Counted from the stretch's first letter, positions 5,945 through 15,003 are shown. The stretch is DNA of 15,710 bases from Pseudomonadota bacterium (GCA_023415035.1 JAEZLX010000177.1:1-15710), one strand, 5' to 3'. Notes: generated by a model not told the origin, from the sequence alone. Numbers and translations are program-made.

Positions 5945-7459
5945 CTAATCCCCCTGCGCAGGCGCCGCGGAAACACGCGCCTCATTGGCGGCAGGCTCTG
6001 CGCCGCCGAGCACCTTCCACAGCGTCACGCGGTTCTGCTGTTCGGCCAGGCGCAGGCTGATCAGGGTCTGCTGGGCGGCGTACAGGCTGCGCTGGGCATC
6101 GAGCACGCTCAGGTAATTGTCGACACCCGCGCGGAATCGTGCGTCCGACAACTCGAAAGCCTTCTGTGCGGCCTCGACCACGCGCGTCTGCGCGTCCAGA
6201 CGCGCCTGCCACTGGGCACGCGCAGCAAGACCATCGGCCACCTCGCGGAAGGCCGTCTGCACGGTCCTTTCGTACTGGGCGATGGCGATGCGCTGGTTGG
6301 CCTCGGCCACCCGGACACCGGATTGGGCGGCACCGCCATCGAACAGGGGCAGACGCAGCAGGGGCACAAAGCTCCAGGTATCGTTGCCGGTATTGAACAG
6401 GCCGTCGAGCTCGCGGCTGCCGGTGCCGATGCTGGCCGTCAGGCTGATGGTCGGGAACATCGCGGCACGGGCGGCGCCGATGTTCGCGGCCATCGCCCGC
6501 AGGTTGTGCTCGGCCGAGCGGATGTCCGGACGTGCCAGCAGCACCGTGGAGGGCAGGGGTACCGGCAGGTTCTGCAGGACGGTCGGGCTGCCGGCATCGT
6601 CACCCTGCATGGCCGAGCCCTCCGGCAGGAGCCGGGCAGGCACCGGACCGCCGACCAGCAGGTTCAGCGCGTTGCGGTCGCTTTGCACCTGCGCGGTATA
6701 GGCCGCCACATCGCCGCGGGCGGTCTCGACAGTCCCCTGGTTCTGTGCCAGCACAAGCCCGGACGTGGAACCCAGCTCGTGCATGCGCCGCGTGAGCTCG
6801 AACGCCTTTTCGCGGCTGGCCAGTGTCTCGCGCGCCAGCTGCAGCCGGGCCTGGTCGGCGGCCAGCGTGAGCCAGGCATTCGCCACTTCGGCCACCAGTC
6901 CGATCTGCACGCTGCGCCGGTTTTCCTCGCTTTGCAGGAACTGCGCGAGCGCGGCCTCGTTCAGGTTGCGCACGCGCCCCCACAGATCGAGCTCGTAGCT
7001 GGTGAACGCCAGCTGGGCCGTGATCTGCTGGCTGATCTGGGACTGGCCGTTGTTCGACAGCTCCGCGGCGCTGCGCGAGCGGCTGCCCTGCAGCTGGGCG
7101 TTGAGGCTGGGCCAGCGGCTGGCGGCGGTGATGCCGTACTGGGCGCGTGCGCGCTCGATGTTCTCGATGGCCACGCGCATGTCGCGGTTGTGCGTGAGGG
7201 CCAAAGCGATCACTTCCCGCAGCTCGGGCGAACGCACCCAGGGCAGCGCGTTGGCCACGTCGAAGCCGGCCTGCTCGGCGAGCAGGGTGACGCCGTCCGG
7301 CTGGCCGGTGGCATCGATGTTCTCGGGCACCGGCATGGCGGGCGTGCGATGTTCGGGCGCGAGGTTGCAGCCGGCCAGAAAGGTGGCCAGCACACATGCG
7401 AGCGCCAGCGGCGCCAGGCGGTTCGAAAGGGCAGGGGTCACGGTCACGGTGGATGTCAT
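5945..7459 (-). CDS. RND efflux outer-membrane channel lipoprotein (OprM/NodT family)
   Basis: This 504-residue protein is the outer-membrane tunnel of the tripartite pump encoded with it. The signal peptide ends at the lipobox FLAGC with Cys31 as the lipid anchor. Two outer-membrane efflux repeats follow, at about residues 75-270 and 295-475. YELDLWGRVRN (155-165) and RPDIRSAEHNLRAMAANIGA in the second half are hallmark segments of the OprM/NodT group. Its start overlaps the stop of the pump gene as ATGA at 7456-7459, indicating translational coupling. It is the last gene of the operon, with ftsY 87 bases downstream and no obvious terminator between. The drug or metabolite range of the pump cannot be inferred. 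Confidence 0.93.
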   Translation of the reverse strand: MTSTVTVTPALSNRLAPLALACVLATFLAGCNLAPEHRTPAMPVPENIDATGQPDGVTLLAEQAGFDVANALPWVRSPELREVIALALTHNRDMRVAIENIERARAQYGITAASRWPSLNAQLQGSRSRSAAELSNNGQSQISQQITAQLAFTSYELDLWGRVRNLNEAALAQFLQSEENRRSVQIGLVAEVANAWLTLAADQARLQLARETLASREKAFELTRRMHELGSTSGLVLAQNQGTVETARGDVAAYTAQVQSDRNALNLLVGGPVPARLLPEGSAMQGDDAGSPTVLQNLPVPLPSTVLLARPDIRSAEHNLRAMAANIGAARAAMFPTISLTASIGTGSRELDGLFNTGNDTWSFVPLLRLPLFDGGAAQSGVRVAEANQRIAIAQYERTVQTAFREVADGLAARAQWQARLDAQTRVVEAAQKAFELSDARFRAGVDNYLSVLDAQRSLYAAQQTLISLRLAEQQNRVTLWKVLGGAEPAANEARVSAAPAQGD

Positions 7460-10400
7460 GCGGAAGCCTCCACCGTGCCAGCGGGCACTGCCGGGGGGGC
7501 GTCGTCAAGGCGCGAGCGGCTCTTGAACCAACTGCGCACGAGCAGGAAGAACACTGGCACCATGAAGATGCCCAGGGCGGTGGACATCAGGGTGCCGCCG
7601 AGCACGGCCGTGCCGATGGCGTTGCGTCCGCCGGCGCCGGCGCCGGTGCCGAAGGCCAGCGGCAGCACGCCGAAGCCGAAGGCCATGGACGTCATGAGGA
7701 TGGGGCGCAGGCGCAGCCGAACCGCTTCCACGGTGGCATCGAACACGTCCCTCCCGCGCTCCTGCAGCTGCACCGCGAACTCCACGATCAGGATGGCGTT
7801 CTTGGCCGCCAGACCGACGGTGGTCAGCAGGCCGACCTGGAAGTACACGTCGTTGGTCAGTCCGCGCGTGGTCGTCGCCAGCAGCGCGCCGAAGACGCCG
7901 ATGGGCACCGCCAGCATGACCGACAGCGGCACGGTCCAGCTCTCGTACAGCGCCGCCAGGCAGAGGAACACGAACAGGATGGACACCGCGTACAGCAGCG
8001 GCGCCTGGGCGCCGGACTGGCGCTCCTGCAGCGAGGCGCCGGTCCATTCGTGGCCGATCCCCTGCGGCATGTCCGCCAGGATCTCTTCCACAATCTCCAT
8101 CGCCGTTCCCGAGCTGACGCCCTGGACGGCCCGGCCTTCCATTTCGTAGGCCGGGCTGCCGTTGTAGCGCATTAGCTGCGGCGAGCCGTACGCCCAGTAC
8201 GAGGACGAGAACGCGCCGAAGGGCACCATCTCGCCATTGCGGTTGCGCACATGCCACTGGTCGATGTCCTGCGGCAGCATGCGGTAGGGCGCATCTCCCT
8301 GGATGTACACGCGCTTGACGCGGCCGTTGTTCAGAAAGTCGTTGACATAGGTGCCGCCAATCGCGCTGGACAGGACGCTGTTGATGTCCGAGTACGACAG
8401 GTTCAGGGCGGCGGCCTTGCGGTCGTCGATGGCCAGGCGCAACTCGCTGGCGTCGTCCATGTTGGTGGTGCGCACGCCGGTGAGCTCGGGGCGCTTGCGC
8501 GCTTCGTTCAGGAATTTGTCCTTGGCGGCCAGCAGGGCGTCATGGCCGAGGTCGTTGAGGTCCTTGAGCATGAAGTTGAAGCCGGCGCTGGAGCCCAGGC
8601 CGCGAACCGCCGGAGGCAGGATCACGATGACGCGCGCGTCACGGATGGAGGACAGCTCCCTGGTGGCGCGCTGGGCGAAGGCCGGCGCGGACTGGCTGGG
8701 CAGCGGGCGCTCGGCCCACGGCTTGAGCCGCACGAAGCCGCGTGCAGAGCCCTGCACGCCGCTCAGGCCGGACACCTGGTTGAAGCTGACCACCTCGGGC
8801 TGGGCGAGCAGATATTCGCGCACCTGGTCAAGCACCTGGTTCAGGCGCTGATCGGTGGCACCGGCCGGCAGGTTGACCGACACATAGACAAAGCCCTGGT
8901 CCTCGTCAGGCAGGAAGGAGGTGGGCAGGTTCTTGAACAGCACCCACACCCCCGCGCACACCGCCAGGAAAATCAGGATCATGCGCTTGGTGCGCCGCAG
9001 CAGGTAGGCCACCGTGCCCTGGTAGCGGGCGGTGCCCGCCTCGAAGTGGCGGTTGAACCAGCGGAAAAACCGGTCGTTCACGCCCAGCAGGCCACCGCGC
9101 GGCGGCCGGTTGGGGTCGTGGTGGGCCGGCGCCTTGAGGATGGTGGCGCACAGGGCCGGGGTGAGCGTGAGCGCGACGAAGACCGAGAACGCCATCGCCG
9201 AGACGATGGTGACGGACAACTGCCGGTAGATGACGCCGGTGGAGCCGCCGAAGAAGGCCATGGGCACGAACACGGCCGCCAGCGTCACGCCGATGCCGAT
9301 GAGTGCCGGAGTGATCTCGCGCATCGAGCGGCGCGTGGCCTCCTTGGCCGGCAGGCCGGTCTCCCGCATCACGCGCTCGACGTTTTCCACCACCACGATG
9401 GCGTCGTCCACCAGCAGGCCGATCGCCAGCACCATGGCGAACATGGTCAGCATGTTGATCGAAAAACCCGTGAGCGAGAGAACGCCAAAGGTACCCAGAA
9501 GCACCACCGGCACGGCGATTGCGGGAATCAGCGTGGCGCGGAAGTTCTGCAGGAAGATGAACATCACGATCACCACCAGCACCATGGCCTCGCCCAGGGC
9601 CGTCACCACCTCGCGGATCGACGCGCGCACGAAGGGCGTCGAATCCGAGCTGATGAAGTAGTCGATCTCGTTGGGGAAGAAGGGCTTGAGCTCGGCCAGT
9701 TTGGCGTTGACCGCGTCGGACACGTCCATCGCGTTGGCGCCGTCGGCCAGCACGATGCCCATGCCCGCACCAGGACGGCCATTGAGTTTGGAGGTGACGC
9801 TCAGGTTGTCGGGGCCCAGCTCCACCTTGGCCACGTCCTTCATGAGCACGACGGAGCCATCAGTGGCGGTCTTGAGGACGATGTTCTCGAATTCCTCGAC
9901 CGTCTTGAGCTTGGTGCGGGCCGTGATCGTGGCGTTGAGCTGCTGGTCCTGCACGGCCGGCAGTGCGCCGAGCTGGCCGGCCGATACCTGGGCATTCTGG
10001 GCATTGAGCGCCGTCACCAGGTCGGAGGGCATCAGCGCGAACTTTTGCATCAACGCCGGGTTCATCCAGATCCGCATGGCATAGGACGTGCCGAACACCG
10101 TGACGTCGCCCACGCCGTCGATACGGCCGATGATGTCCACCAGGTTGCTGTTGATGTAGTCGCCGATGTCGACCTGGCTGACGTTGGGGTCGTTCGAGAA
10201 GAAGCTGTAGGTGACCAGGTAGTCCTGGCCGCCCTTGTTGACGAACACGCCGCGGCTTTTCACCGCTTCGGGCAGGCGGTTCATGGCCGCCTGCAGCTTG
10301 TTCTGCACCTGCACCTGCGCCACGTCGATGTTGGTGCCCGGGGCGAAGGTGAGCGTGGTTCGCGCGCGACCCGACGCATCGCTGGTCGAGGTCATGTAAA

Positions 10401-10626
10401 GCACGTTGTCGATGCCCTTGAGCTGTTGCTCGATAATCTGGATTACCGAGTTCTCGACCGTTTCGGCCGAGGCGCCGGTGTACTGGGCGCCGATGGTCAC
10501 GCGCGGCGGGGCGATGTCGGGGTACTGCTCCAGCGGCAGGGTGAAGATCGACAGCGCGCCACCGAGCATCGTGATGATGGCGATGACCCACGCGAAGATG
10601 GGCCGGTTGATGAAGAACTGTGCCAT
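7456..10626 (-). CDS. RND multidrug efflux pump, HAE1 family (AcrB/MexB-like)
   Basis: This 1056-residue inner-membrane proton antiporter exports hydrophobic or amphiphilic compounds from the periplasm and inner membrane. It opens with the canonical MAQFFINRPIFAWVIAI. The proton-relay residues are present: Asp407 and Asp408 in GLLVDDAIVVVENV, Lys942 in GLAAKNAILIVEF, and an Arg near 973 in RLRLRPILMTS. The numbering closely follows AcrB. Two large periplasmic loops lie between TM1 and TM2 and between TM7 and TM8, as expected. Length is normal for the family (AcrB 1049). AAAGGA lies about 10 bases before the ATG, 18 bases downstream of the adaptor gene's stop. The role is sure at family level. 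Substrates and the exact system name are not determined. Confidence 0.95.
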   Translation of the reverse strand: MAQFFINRPIFAWVIAIITMLGGALSIFTLPLEQYPDIAPPRVTIGAQYTGASAETVENSVIQIIEQQLKGIDNVLYMTSTSDASGRARTTLTFAPGTNIDVAQVQVQNKLQAAMNRLPEAVKSRGVFVNKGGQDYLVTYSFFSNDPNVSQVDIGDYINSNLVDIIGRIDGVGDVTVFGTSYAMRIWMNPALMQKFALMPSDLVTALNAQNAQVSAGQLGALPAVQDQQLNATITARTKLKTVEEFENIVLKTATDGSVVLMKDVAKVELGPDNLSVTSKLNGRPGAGMGIVLADGANAMDVSDAVNAKLAELKPFFPNEIDYFISSDSTPFVRASIREVVTALGEAMVLVVIVMFIFLQNFRATLIPAIAVPVVLLGTFGVLSLTGFSINMLTMFAMVLAIGLLVDDAIVVVENVERVMRETGLPAKEATRRSMREITPALIGIGVTLAAVFVPMAFFGGSTGVIYRQLSVTIVSAMAFSVFVALTLTPALCATILKAPAHHDPNRPPRGGLLGVNDRFFRWFNRHFEAGTARYQGTVAYLLRRTKRMILIFLAVCAGVWVLFKNLPTSFLPDEDQGFVYVSVNLPAGATDQRLNQVLDQVREYLLAQPEVVSFNQVSGLSGVQGSARGFVRLKPWAERPLPSQSAPAFAQRATRELSSIRDARVIVILPPAVRGLGSSAGFNFMLKDLNDLGHDALLAAKDKFLNEARKRPELTGVRTTNMDDASELRLAIDDRKAAALNLSYSDINSVLSSAIGGTYVNDFLNNGRVKRVYIQGDAPYRMLPQDIDQWHVRNRNGEMVPFGAFSSSYWAYGSPQLMRYNGSPAYEMEGRAVQGVSSGTAMEIVEEILADMPQGIGHEWTGASLQERQSGAQAPLLYAVSILFVFLCLAALYESWTVPLSVMLAVPIGVFGALLATTTRGLTNDVYFQVGLLTTVGLAAKNAILIVEFAVQLQERGRDVFDATVEAVRLRLRPILMTSMAFGFGVLPLAFGTGAGAGGRNAIGTAVLGGTLMSTALGIFMVPVFFLLVRSWFKSRSRLDDAPPAVPAGTVEASA

Positions 10627-10644
10627 GTGCCGCGTCCTTTTGGC

Positions 10645-11946
10645 TTACTGGACAGCGGCAGGCGAGGCGGCCGGGGCGGCACCTTCGCCGGCAGGCCCAC
10701 CCTTGGCGGGCGCGGATTTGGCCTTGAGGTCCACCTCCACCGGATCTACCTTGTCGCCTGGCGCGAAACGCTGGAACCCGTCAACGACCACGCGCTCGCC
10801 GCCCTTGAGGCCGCTATCGACCAACCACTGGTTGCCGATGGCGCGGGACACGTCGATCGGGCGTTTTTCCGTCACGTTGTCTTCCTTGACGACGATCACG
10901 CTGGCGCGGCCGGTCAGGTCGCGCGTGACCGACTGCTGGGGCACCAGCAGCGCATCGGGTGCCAGGCCCGTGGGCAGCAGGGCCTGCACGTACATGCCGG
11001 GCAGCAGCATGTGGTCGGGGTTGGGGACAATGGCGCGCAGCGTCACCGTGCCCATGGTCTGGTTCACGATCAGACCCGAGAACTGCAGCTTGCCCTGGTG
11101 CGGGTATTCGCTGCCGTCCTCCAGCCGGATGCGCACCGGGATCTGGTCACCGTCCACACGCTGGTAGCGGCCTGCCGCCAGGTCGCGGCGCAGCTGCAGC
11201 AGCTCGGCGGTGGACTGGGCAAAATCGACGTACATCGGGTCAAGCTGCACGATGGAGGTCATTGCTTCGGCCTGGTTGGCGGTCACCAGCGCGCCGGGGC
11301 TGACGTTGGAGAGGCTGATGCGGCCGCCGATGGGCGCCTCGATCCGGGCGCGCTGGAGGTTGATGCGGGCGTTTTCCAGATTGGCGCGAGCCACCGCCAC
11401 GTCGGCGCTGGCCTGGACGGCGGCGGCCTGGCTTTCGTCATTGGCCTGCGCGCTGATGGCGTCGATCTTGACCAGCTCGGCGTTGCGGCGGGCGTTGGCC
11501 TCCAGCGTCTTGAGCGAGGCTTCGGCGCGCGCCAGGGTGGCGGCGGCGCTGGCCTCGGTGGCTTTGAGCGAGGCATCATCGAGCTGGTACAGCGGCTGGC
11601 CCTGGCGCACGATGTCGCCTTCGTTGAACAGGCGCTTGTGGACGATGCCGGAAATCTGCGGGCGGACCTCGGCGCTCTGGAATGCCCGGGTGCGCCCCGG
11701 CAGCGTGGTGTCGATCTGCTGGCGCTGGGGGACGATGGTGGTCACCCCGACCTTGGGCAGGGGTGCCCCGGCCTTCGGGGCCGGAGCATCGTTCTTGCCG
11801 CACGCCACGAGCGCTCCAACCGCGACCACGCACGCCAGCGCCCTGGTGGCTGGCCTCCAGCGGGCTCGTGCAAAGAAGGGGCCTGGCATCGGTGCGGACA
11901 CCGGTCGTTCAGAGGCGGGAGCCGAGGTAGCGCTGGGGCGGTGCAT
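10645..11946 (-). CDS. RND efflux periplasmic adaptor (membrane fusion) lipoprotein
   Basis: The adaptor joins the inner-membrane pump to the outer-membrane channel. From this start it has 433 residues. The lipobox LVAC places the lipidated Cys at 49. The first lipoyl half is near 94-128 (VRPQISGIVHKRLFNEGDIV), a coiled-coil hairpin spans about 128-200 (Ala-rich with regular Arg/Glu), the second lipoyl half follows (RIEAPIGGRISLS), then the beta-barrel (LDPMYVDF onward) and membrane-proximal domains. An Ala/Pro/Lys tail ends the protein. An internal Met at 11887-11889 gives 414 residues with Cys at 30. That form has a more normal signal peptide and is quite likely the true start, since neither ATG has a visible ribosome-binding site. 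It is the first gene of the operon and diverges from the M16 peptidase genes. Confidence 0.9.
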   Translation of the reverse strand: MHRPSATSAPASERPVSAPMPGPFFARARWRPATRALACVVAVGALVACGKNDAPAPKAGAPLPKVGVTTIVPQRQQIDTTLPGRTRAFQSAEVRPQISGIVHKRLFNEGDIVRQGQPLYQLDDASLKATEASAAATLARAEASLKTLEANARRNAELVKIDAISAQANDESQAAAVQASADVAVARANLENARINLQRARIEAPIGGRISLSNVSPGALVTANQAEAMTSIVQLDPMYVDFAQSTAELLQLRRDLAAGRYQRVDGDQIPVRIRLEDGSEYPHQGKLQFSGLIVNQTMGTVTLRAIVPNPDHMLLPGMYVQALLPTGLAPDALLVPQQSVTRDLTGRASVIVVKEDNVTEKRPIDVSRAIGNQWLVDSGLKGGERVVVDGFQRFAPGDKVDPVEVDLKAKSAPAKGGPAGEGAAPAASPAAVQ

Positions 11947-11958
11947 CGTGTCGGGAAA

Positions 11959-11988
11959 GTTGTAGGGTCTTGTCGTGTGTACGGGCAA
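11959..11988 (-). promoter_or_regulatory. Weak promoter candidate for the RND efflux operon
   Basis: On the minus strand TTGCCC and TACAAC are separated by 18 bases. Transcription would begin near 11953, close to the first possible adaptor start and about 64 bases before the internal Met start, which favours the latter. A perfect minus-strand TTGACA also occurs at 12012-12017 but lacks a good -10 partner. No clear operator palindrome was found between 11947 and 12142. Confidence 0.28.
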
Positions 11989-12010
11989 ATGGCCTGGCTG
12001 GGCACACAAG

Positions 12011-12039
12011 TTGTCAATGATGCCATTACTGACCATATT
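12011..12039 (+). promoter_or_regulatory. Sigma-70-type promoter candidate for the M16 peptidase pair
   Basis: TTGTCA (5 of 6 consensus) and CATATT (4 of 6) are spaced by 17 bases, about 100 bases before the first M16 start. The -35 overlaps a minus-strand TTGACA at 12012-12017, so the two divergent units may compete for polymerase. It was called by eye, with no start-site evidence. Confidence 0.4.
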
Positions 12040-12142
12040 TGCGCCTCGTTGCCATTGTGCGGCCCGATTGTTTCCGGTGTGTGAAGCGGGACATCGCGAT
12101 TGGCGAGGGAACCGGTCGCCGTCTCGGGTATCTTCTGTCTCC

Positions 12143-13615
12143 ATGACCACAAGATCGATTTCGGGCCGGTGGAGTTTCTCCATCCGGCCGCCCCGCTGGC
12201 TGTCACTTCTGTTTGCCACTCTGGCCGTGTCGCTGGCCTCGGCCGCGGACACCGCCCCTGCCGGGGCCACGGCGGCGCGCCAGTTCAACCTGTCCAACGG
12301 GATGACACTCATCGTCAAGCCAGATCACCGGGCGCCGACGGCGGTGCACATGCTGTGGGTGCGTGTCGGTTCCATGGACGAGGTGGACGGCACTTCGGGT
12401 GTGGCCCACGTGCTGGAACACATGATGTTCAAGGGCACACCCAGTGTGCCGCCGGGCGAGTTCTCGCGCCGCGTGGCGGCCCTGGGCGGCAGCGAGAACG
12501 CCTTCACTTCGCGCGACGTCACGGCCTACCACCAGCAGGTGCCGGTGCGGCACCTGGAGGCGGTCATGCGGCTGGAGGCCGACCGGTTCGAGAACAGTGC
12601 CTGGGACGACGAGGAGTTCCGCCGCGAGATCGAGGTCATCAAGGAGGAGCGCCGTCAGCGTACCGAGGAGTCGCCGCGCGCGCGCATGTTCGAGCAGATG
12701 AATGCCACGATGTTTGTGGCCAGCCCCTACCGGCGTCCCGTCATTGGCTGGATGAGCGACCTGGATGCGATGACGCCCGACGATGCCCGTGCCTTCCACC
12801 GCCAGTGGTACGTGCCGGCCAACGCGGCCGTCGTGGTGGTGGGCGACGTGGACGTCGATCAGGTGCGTCGCATGGCCGAATCCATCTACGGCCGCATCCC
12901 GGCCCGGCCGGTGCCGCCGCGCAAACCCCGTGCCGAGCCTCCGCAGCAGGGCCCCAAGCGGCTGGAGTACCGTGCCGCTGCCGAGCAGGCGCTGGTGGCC
13001 CTGGCCTGGCACGTGCCCAAGCTGGAGAAACTGGATGGACAGGACCAGGACAGCATCGACGCGCTGGCGCTGACGCTGCTGGCGGCGGTGCTCGACGGCT
13101 ACCCCGGCGCCCGGCTGGAGCGCGCGCTTGTCAAGGGCACCGGTGCCGATGGCCGCCGCATTGCCGACAGCGCGGGGGCATCGTACGGGCTGATGGGCCG
13201 GGGACCACAGGTGTTCTCGCTGACAGCGGTGCCTGCGCCCGGGGTCACACCCGAAGAGGCGGCTGCTGCCCTGCGCGCCGAGGTGACGCGCATCGCGCGC
13301 GAAGGGGTGGGCGAGGCCGAACTGCGCCGTGTGCTCGTCCAGTGGACGGCGGGCGAGGTCTACAAGCTGGACTCCCTGTTCAACCAGGCGCGTGAGCTGG
13401 GCAGCCAGTGGGCCACCGGCATGGAGGTGGACATGTCCGAGCGGCTGATGCAGCGCCTGCGCGGGGTGACGCCGGCGCAGATCCAGGCCGTGGCCGCGCG
13501 CCTGTTCGGCGACGAGCGCCTGACGACGGCGGTGCTGGTGCCCGACGCCAGCAAGCGAGACGCGGCGCCCAATCCGCCGAAGGCGACGGCACCGACCCGT
13601 CACGGGTCCGAATGA
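12143..13615 (+). CDS. M16 family zinc peptidase, catalytic subunit
   Basis: This 490-residue insulinase/processing-peptidase-like protein probably acts in the periplasm. A basic n-region is followed by LSLLFATLAVSLASA (20-34), a Sec signal peptide with a cleavage site near ASA-AD. The zinc site is HVLEH (His89, Glu92, His93), and the third ligand is Glu168 or Glu169 in VIKEER, 74-75 residues on, as in the M16 HxxEH-x(74-76)-E pattern. Two M16 domains follow the usual plan, each near 200 residues. The ATG at 12143 has no clear ribosome-binding site but is the only start giving a normal signal peptide. Its stop overlaps the ATG of a second M16 gene. The pair probably forms one heterodimeric enzyme. 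The substrate is unknown. Confidence 0.92.
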   Translation: MTTRSISGRWSFSIRPPRWLSLLFATLAVSLASAADTAPAGATAARQFNLSNGMTLIVKPDHRAPTAVHMLWVRVGSMDEVDGTSGVAHVLEHMMFKGTPSVPPGEFSRRVAALGGSENAFTSRDVTAYHQQVPVRHLEAVMRLEADRFENSAWDDEEFRREIEVIKEERRQRTEESPRARMFEQMNATMFVASPYRRPVIGWMSDLDAMTPDDARAFHRQWYVPANAAVVVVGDVDVDQVRRMAESIYGRIPARPVPPRKPRAEPPQQGPKRLEYRAAAEQALVALAWHVPKLEKLDGQDQDSIDALALTLLAAVLDGYPGARLERALVKGTGADGRRIADSAGASYGLMGRGPQVFSLTAVPAPGVTPEEAAAALRAEVTRIAREGVGEAELRRVLVQWTAGEVYKLDSLFNQARELGSQWATGMEVDMSERLMQRLRGVTPAQIQAVAARLFGDERLTTAVLVPDASKRDAAPNPPKATAPTRHGSE

Positions 13616-15003
13616 CAGAACCAGAACGAAAGTTGCGGATGCTGACCCACATTCCTTTCATGGCGCGCCGGCTTGCACCGGTACGGATGGCCAGAGCCCT
13701 GGCAACCGGTCTGATCCTGGTGGCGGGCCACGCCGTGCAGGCGGCCATTCCGATCCAGCACTGGCAGCACGCGAGCGGGGCCAGGGTCTACCTGGTGGAA
13801 AGCACGGCCATCCCCATGCTCGACGTCCAGATCGACGTTGATGGCGGCAGCCGGCGCGACCCGGCGGGCAAGGACGGCTTGGCGTCGGCCACGGCCGACA
13901 TGCTGTCGGCGGGCACGCTGGCCCATGAAGGGCTGCCGGCGCTGGACGAGCATCAGCTTGCGCAGGCCTGGACCGACCTGGGTGCCTCGTTTGAAGCCGA
14001 GGCTTCGGGCGAGCGGTTCACGCTGAGCCTGCGCACGCTGACCGAGCCCGACCTGCTGCGGCAGGCGGTGGCGCTGGCCGCGCGGCAGATGGCGGCACCG
14101 GCCTGGCCCGGCCCGGTCTGGCAGCGCGATCGCGAACGCTGGGCTCAGGCCTTGCGCGAGGCCGACATGCGGCCTGGCACGCACGCCGATCGTGCCTTCG
14201 GTCTGGCGGTCTATGGCGACCATCCGCTGGGAAGGCCGACCACGCCGGAAACGCTGGCCTCATTCGAGGTCGATGACATGCGCGCCTTCTACCGGCAGCA
14301 CGTGGTCGCCTGCCGCGCCAATGTGACCCTGGTGGGTGCCATCGACCGCCAGACCGCCGATGGCATCGTGGGCAGCCTGATGTCGGCCATCGCGCCGCAT
14401 GGCTGCCCGGGGCTCACGCCCGTGCCGGACGTGGCGCCGCTGAAGGCGGCCGTCGAGCGTCAGATTCCCTTTGACGCTGCACAGGCGCAGGTGCTCATCG
14501 GCCAGCCGGGCGTGGCCCGCAGCGACCCGGACTACTTCTCGCTGCTCGTGGGCAACTACATCCTGGGTGGAGGCGGCTTCGTTTCGCGCCTGATGACCGA
14601 GGTGCGGGAAAAGCGCGGCCTGACCTATGGTGTGTACAGCACCTTCATGCCAGGGCTGCAGCCGGGGCCGTTCCAGATCGGCCTGACCACCCGGCCCGAC
14701 CAGGCGGGGCAGGCGGTTGCCCTGGTGCGCGAGGTGGTGGCCGGGTTTGTGGCGGACGGGCCGACCGCGGACGAACTGCGCGCCGCGAAGGACTATCTCG
14801 TCAACAGCTTCGCGCTGCGCATCGACAGCAACCGCAAGCTGCTGGGCAATGTGGCCAACATCGCCTGGAACGGCCTGCCGCTCGATTACCTGGACACCTG
14901 GACGCGGCAGATCGAGGCCGTGACGGAAACCGACATCCAGCGCGCGTTCCGGCGCGTGCTGCAGCCGGACCGCATGGTGACGGTGGTGGTGGGCGGCAGA
15001 TAA
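13612..15003 (+). CDS. M16 family peptidase-like protein, non-catalytic partner subunit
   Basis: This 463-residue paralogue of the preceding protein aligns with it, but the zinc motif is lost. Where the first has AHVLEHMMFKGT, this one has ASATADMLSAGT, so His/Glu/His become Ser92, Ala95 and Asp96. The later motif VREKRGLTYGVYS (331-343), with Arg335 and Tyr339, matches the substrate-binding Arg/Tyr segment found in non-catalytic M16B subunits. A hydrophobic stretch (ATGLILVAGHAVQA, ending at residue 44) serves as signal peptide. The ATG overlaps the previous stop as ATGA at 13612-13615, implying coupling. In-frame Met codons at 13639 and 13660 would shorten the long n-region and are possible real starts. 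Loss of catalysis is expected for this subunit type, not a sign of decay. Confidence 0.9.
   Translation: MTEPERKLRMLTHIPFMARRLAPVRMARALATGLILVAGHAVQAAIPIQHWQHASGARVYLVESTAIPMLDVQIDVDGGSRRDPAGKDGLASATADMLSAGTLAHEGLPALDEHQLAQAWTDLGASFEAEASGERFTLSLRTLTEPDLLRQAVALAARQMAAPAWPGPVWQRDRERWAQALREADMRPGTHADRAFGLAVYGDHPLGRPTTPETLASFEVDDMRAFYRQHVVACRANVTLVGAIDRQTADGIVGSLMSAIAPHGCPGLTPVPDVAPLKAAVERQIPFDAAQAQVLIGQPGVARSDPDYFSLLVGNYILGGGGFVSRLMTEVREKRGLTYGVYSTFMPGLQPGPFQIGLTTRPDQAGQAVALVREVVAGFVADGPTADELRAAKDYLVNSFALRIDSNRKLLGNVANIAWNGLPLDYLDTWTRQIEAVTETDIQRAFRRVLQPDRMVTVVVGGR

Noticed and set aside
4982..8149. A 1055-codon open frame on the plus strand, antisense to ftsY, the channel and the end of the pump gene
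   Set aside because: Its translation is rich in Gly, Arg, His and Gln with no recognisable domain. It lies opposite three genes with clear family motifs. Long antisense frames are expected in GC-rich DNA with biased third positions.
8251..12084. A 1277-codon open frame on the plus strand, antisense to the pump and adaptor genes
   Set aside because: It has the same low-complexity, His/Gly/Arg-rich composition and no domain. It mirrors the codon phase of the RND genes. Its great length is striking, but the minus-strand products are beyond doubt.
11947..12318. Upstream extension of the adaptor gene frame by over 120 codons
   Set aside because: The frame stays open, but the extension overlaps the start of the M16 gene and would put more than 150 residues before the lipobox, incompatible with a lipoprotein signal peptide.
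12203..13603. A 466-codon minus-strand frame opposite the first M16 peptidase
   Set aside because: It is Arg/His/Gly-rich without a domain, and the sense product has an intact zinc site and signal peptide.
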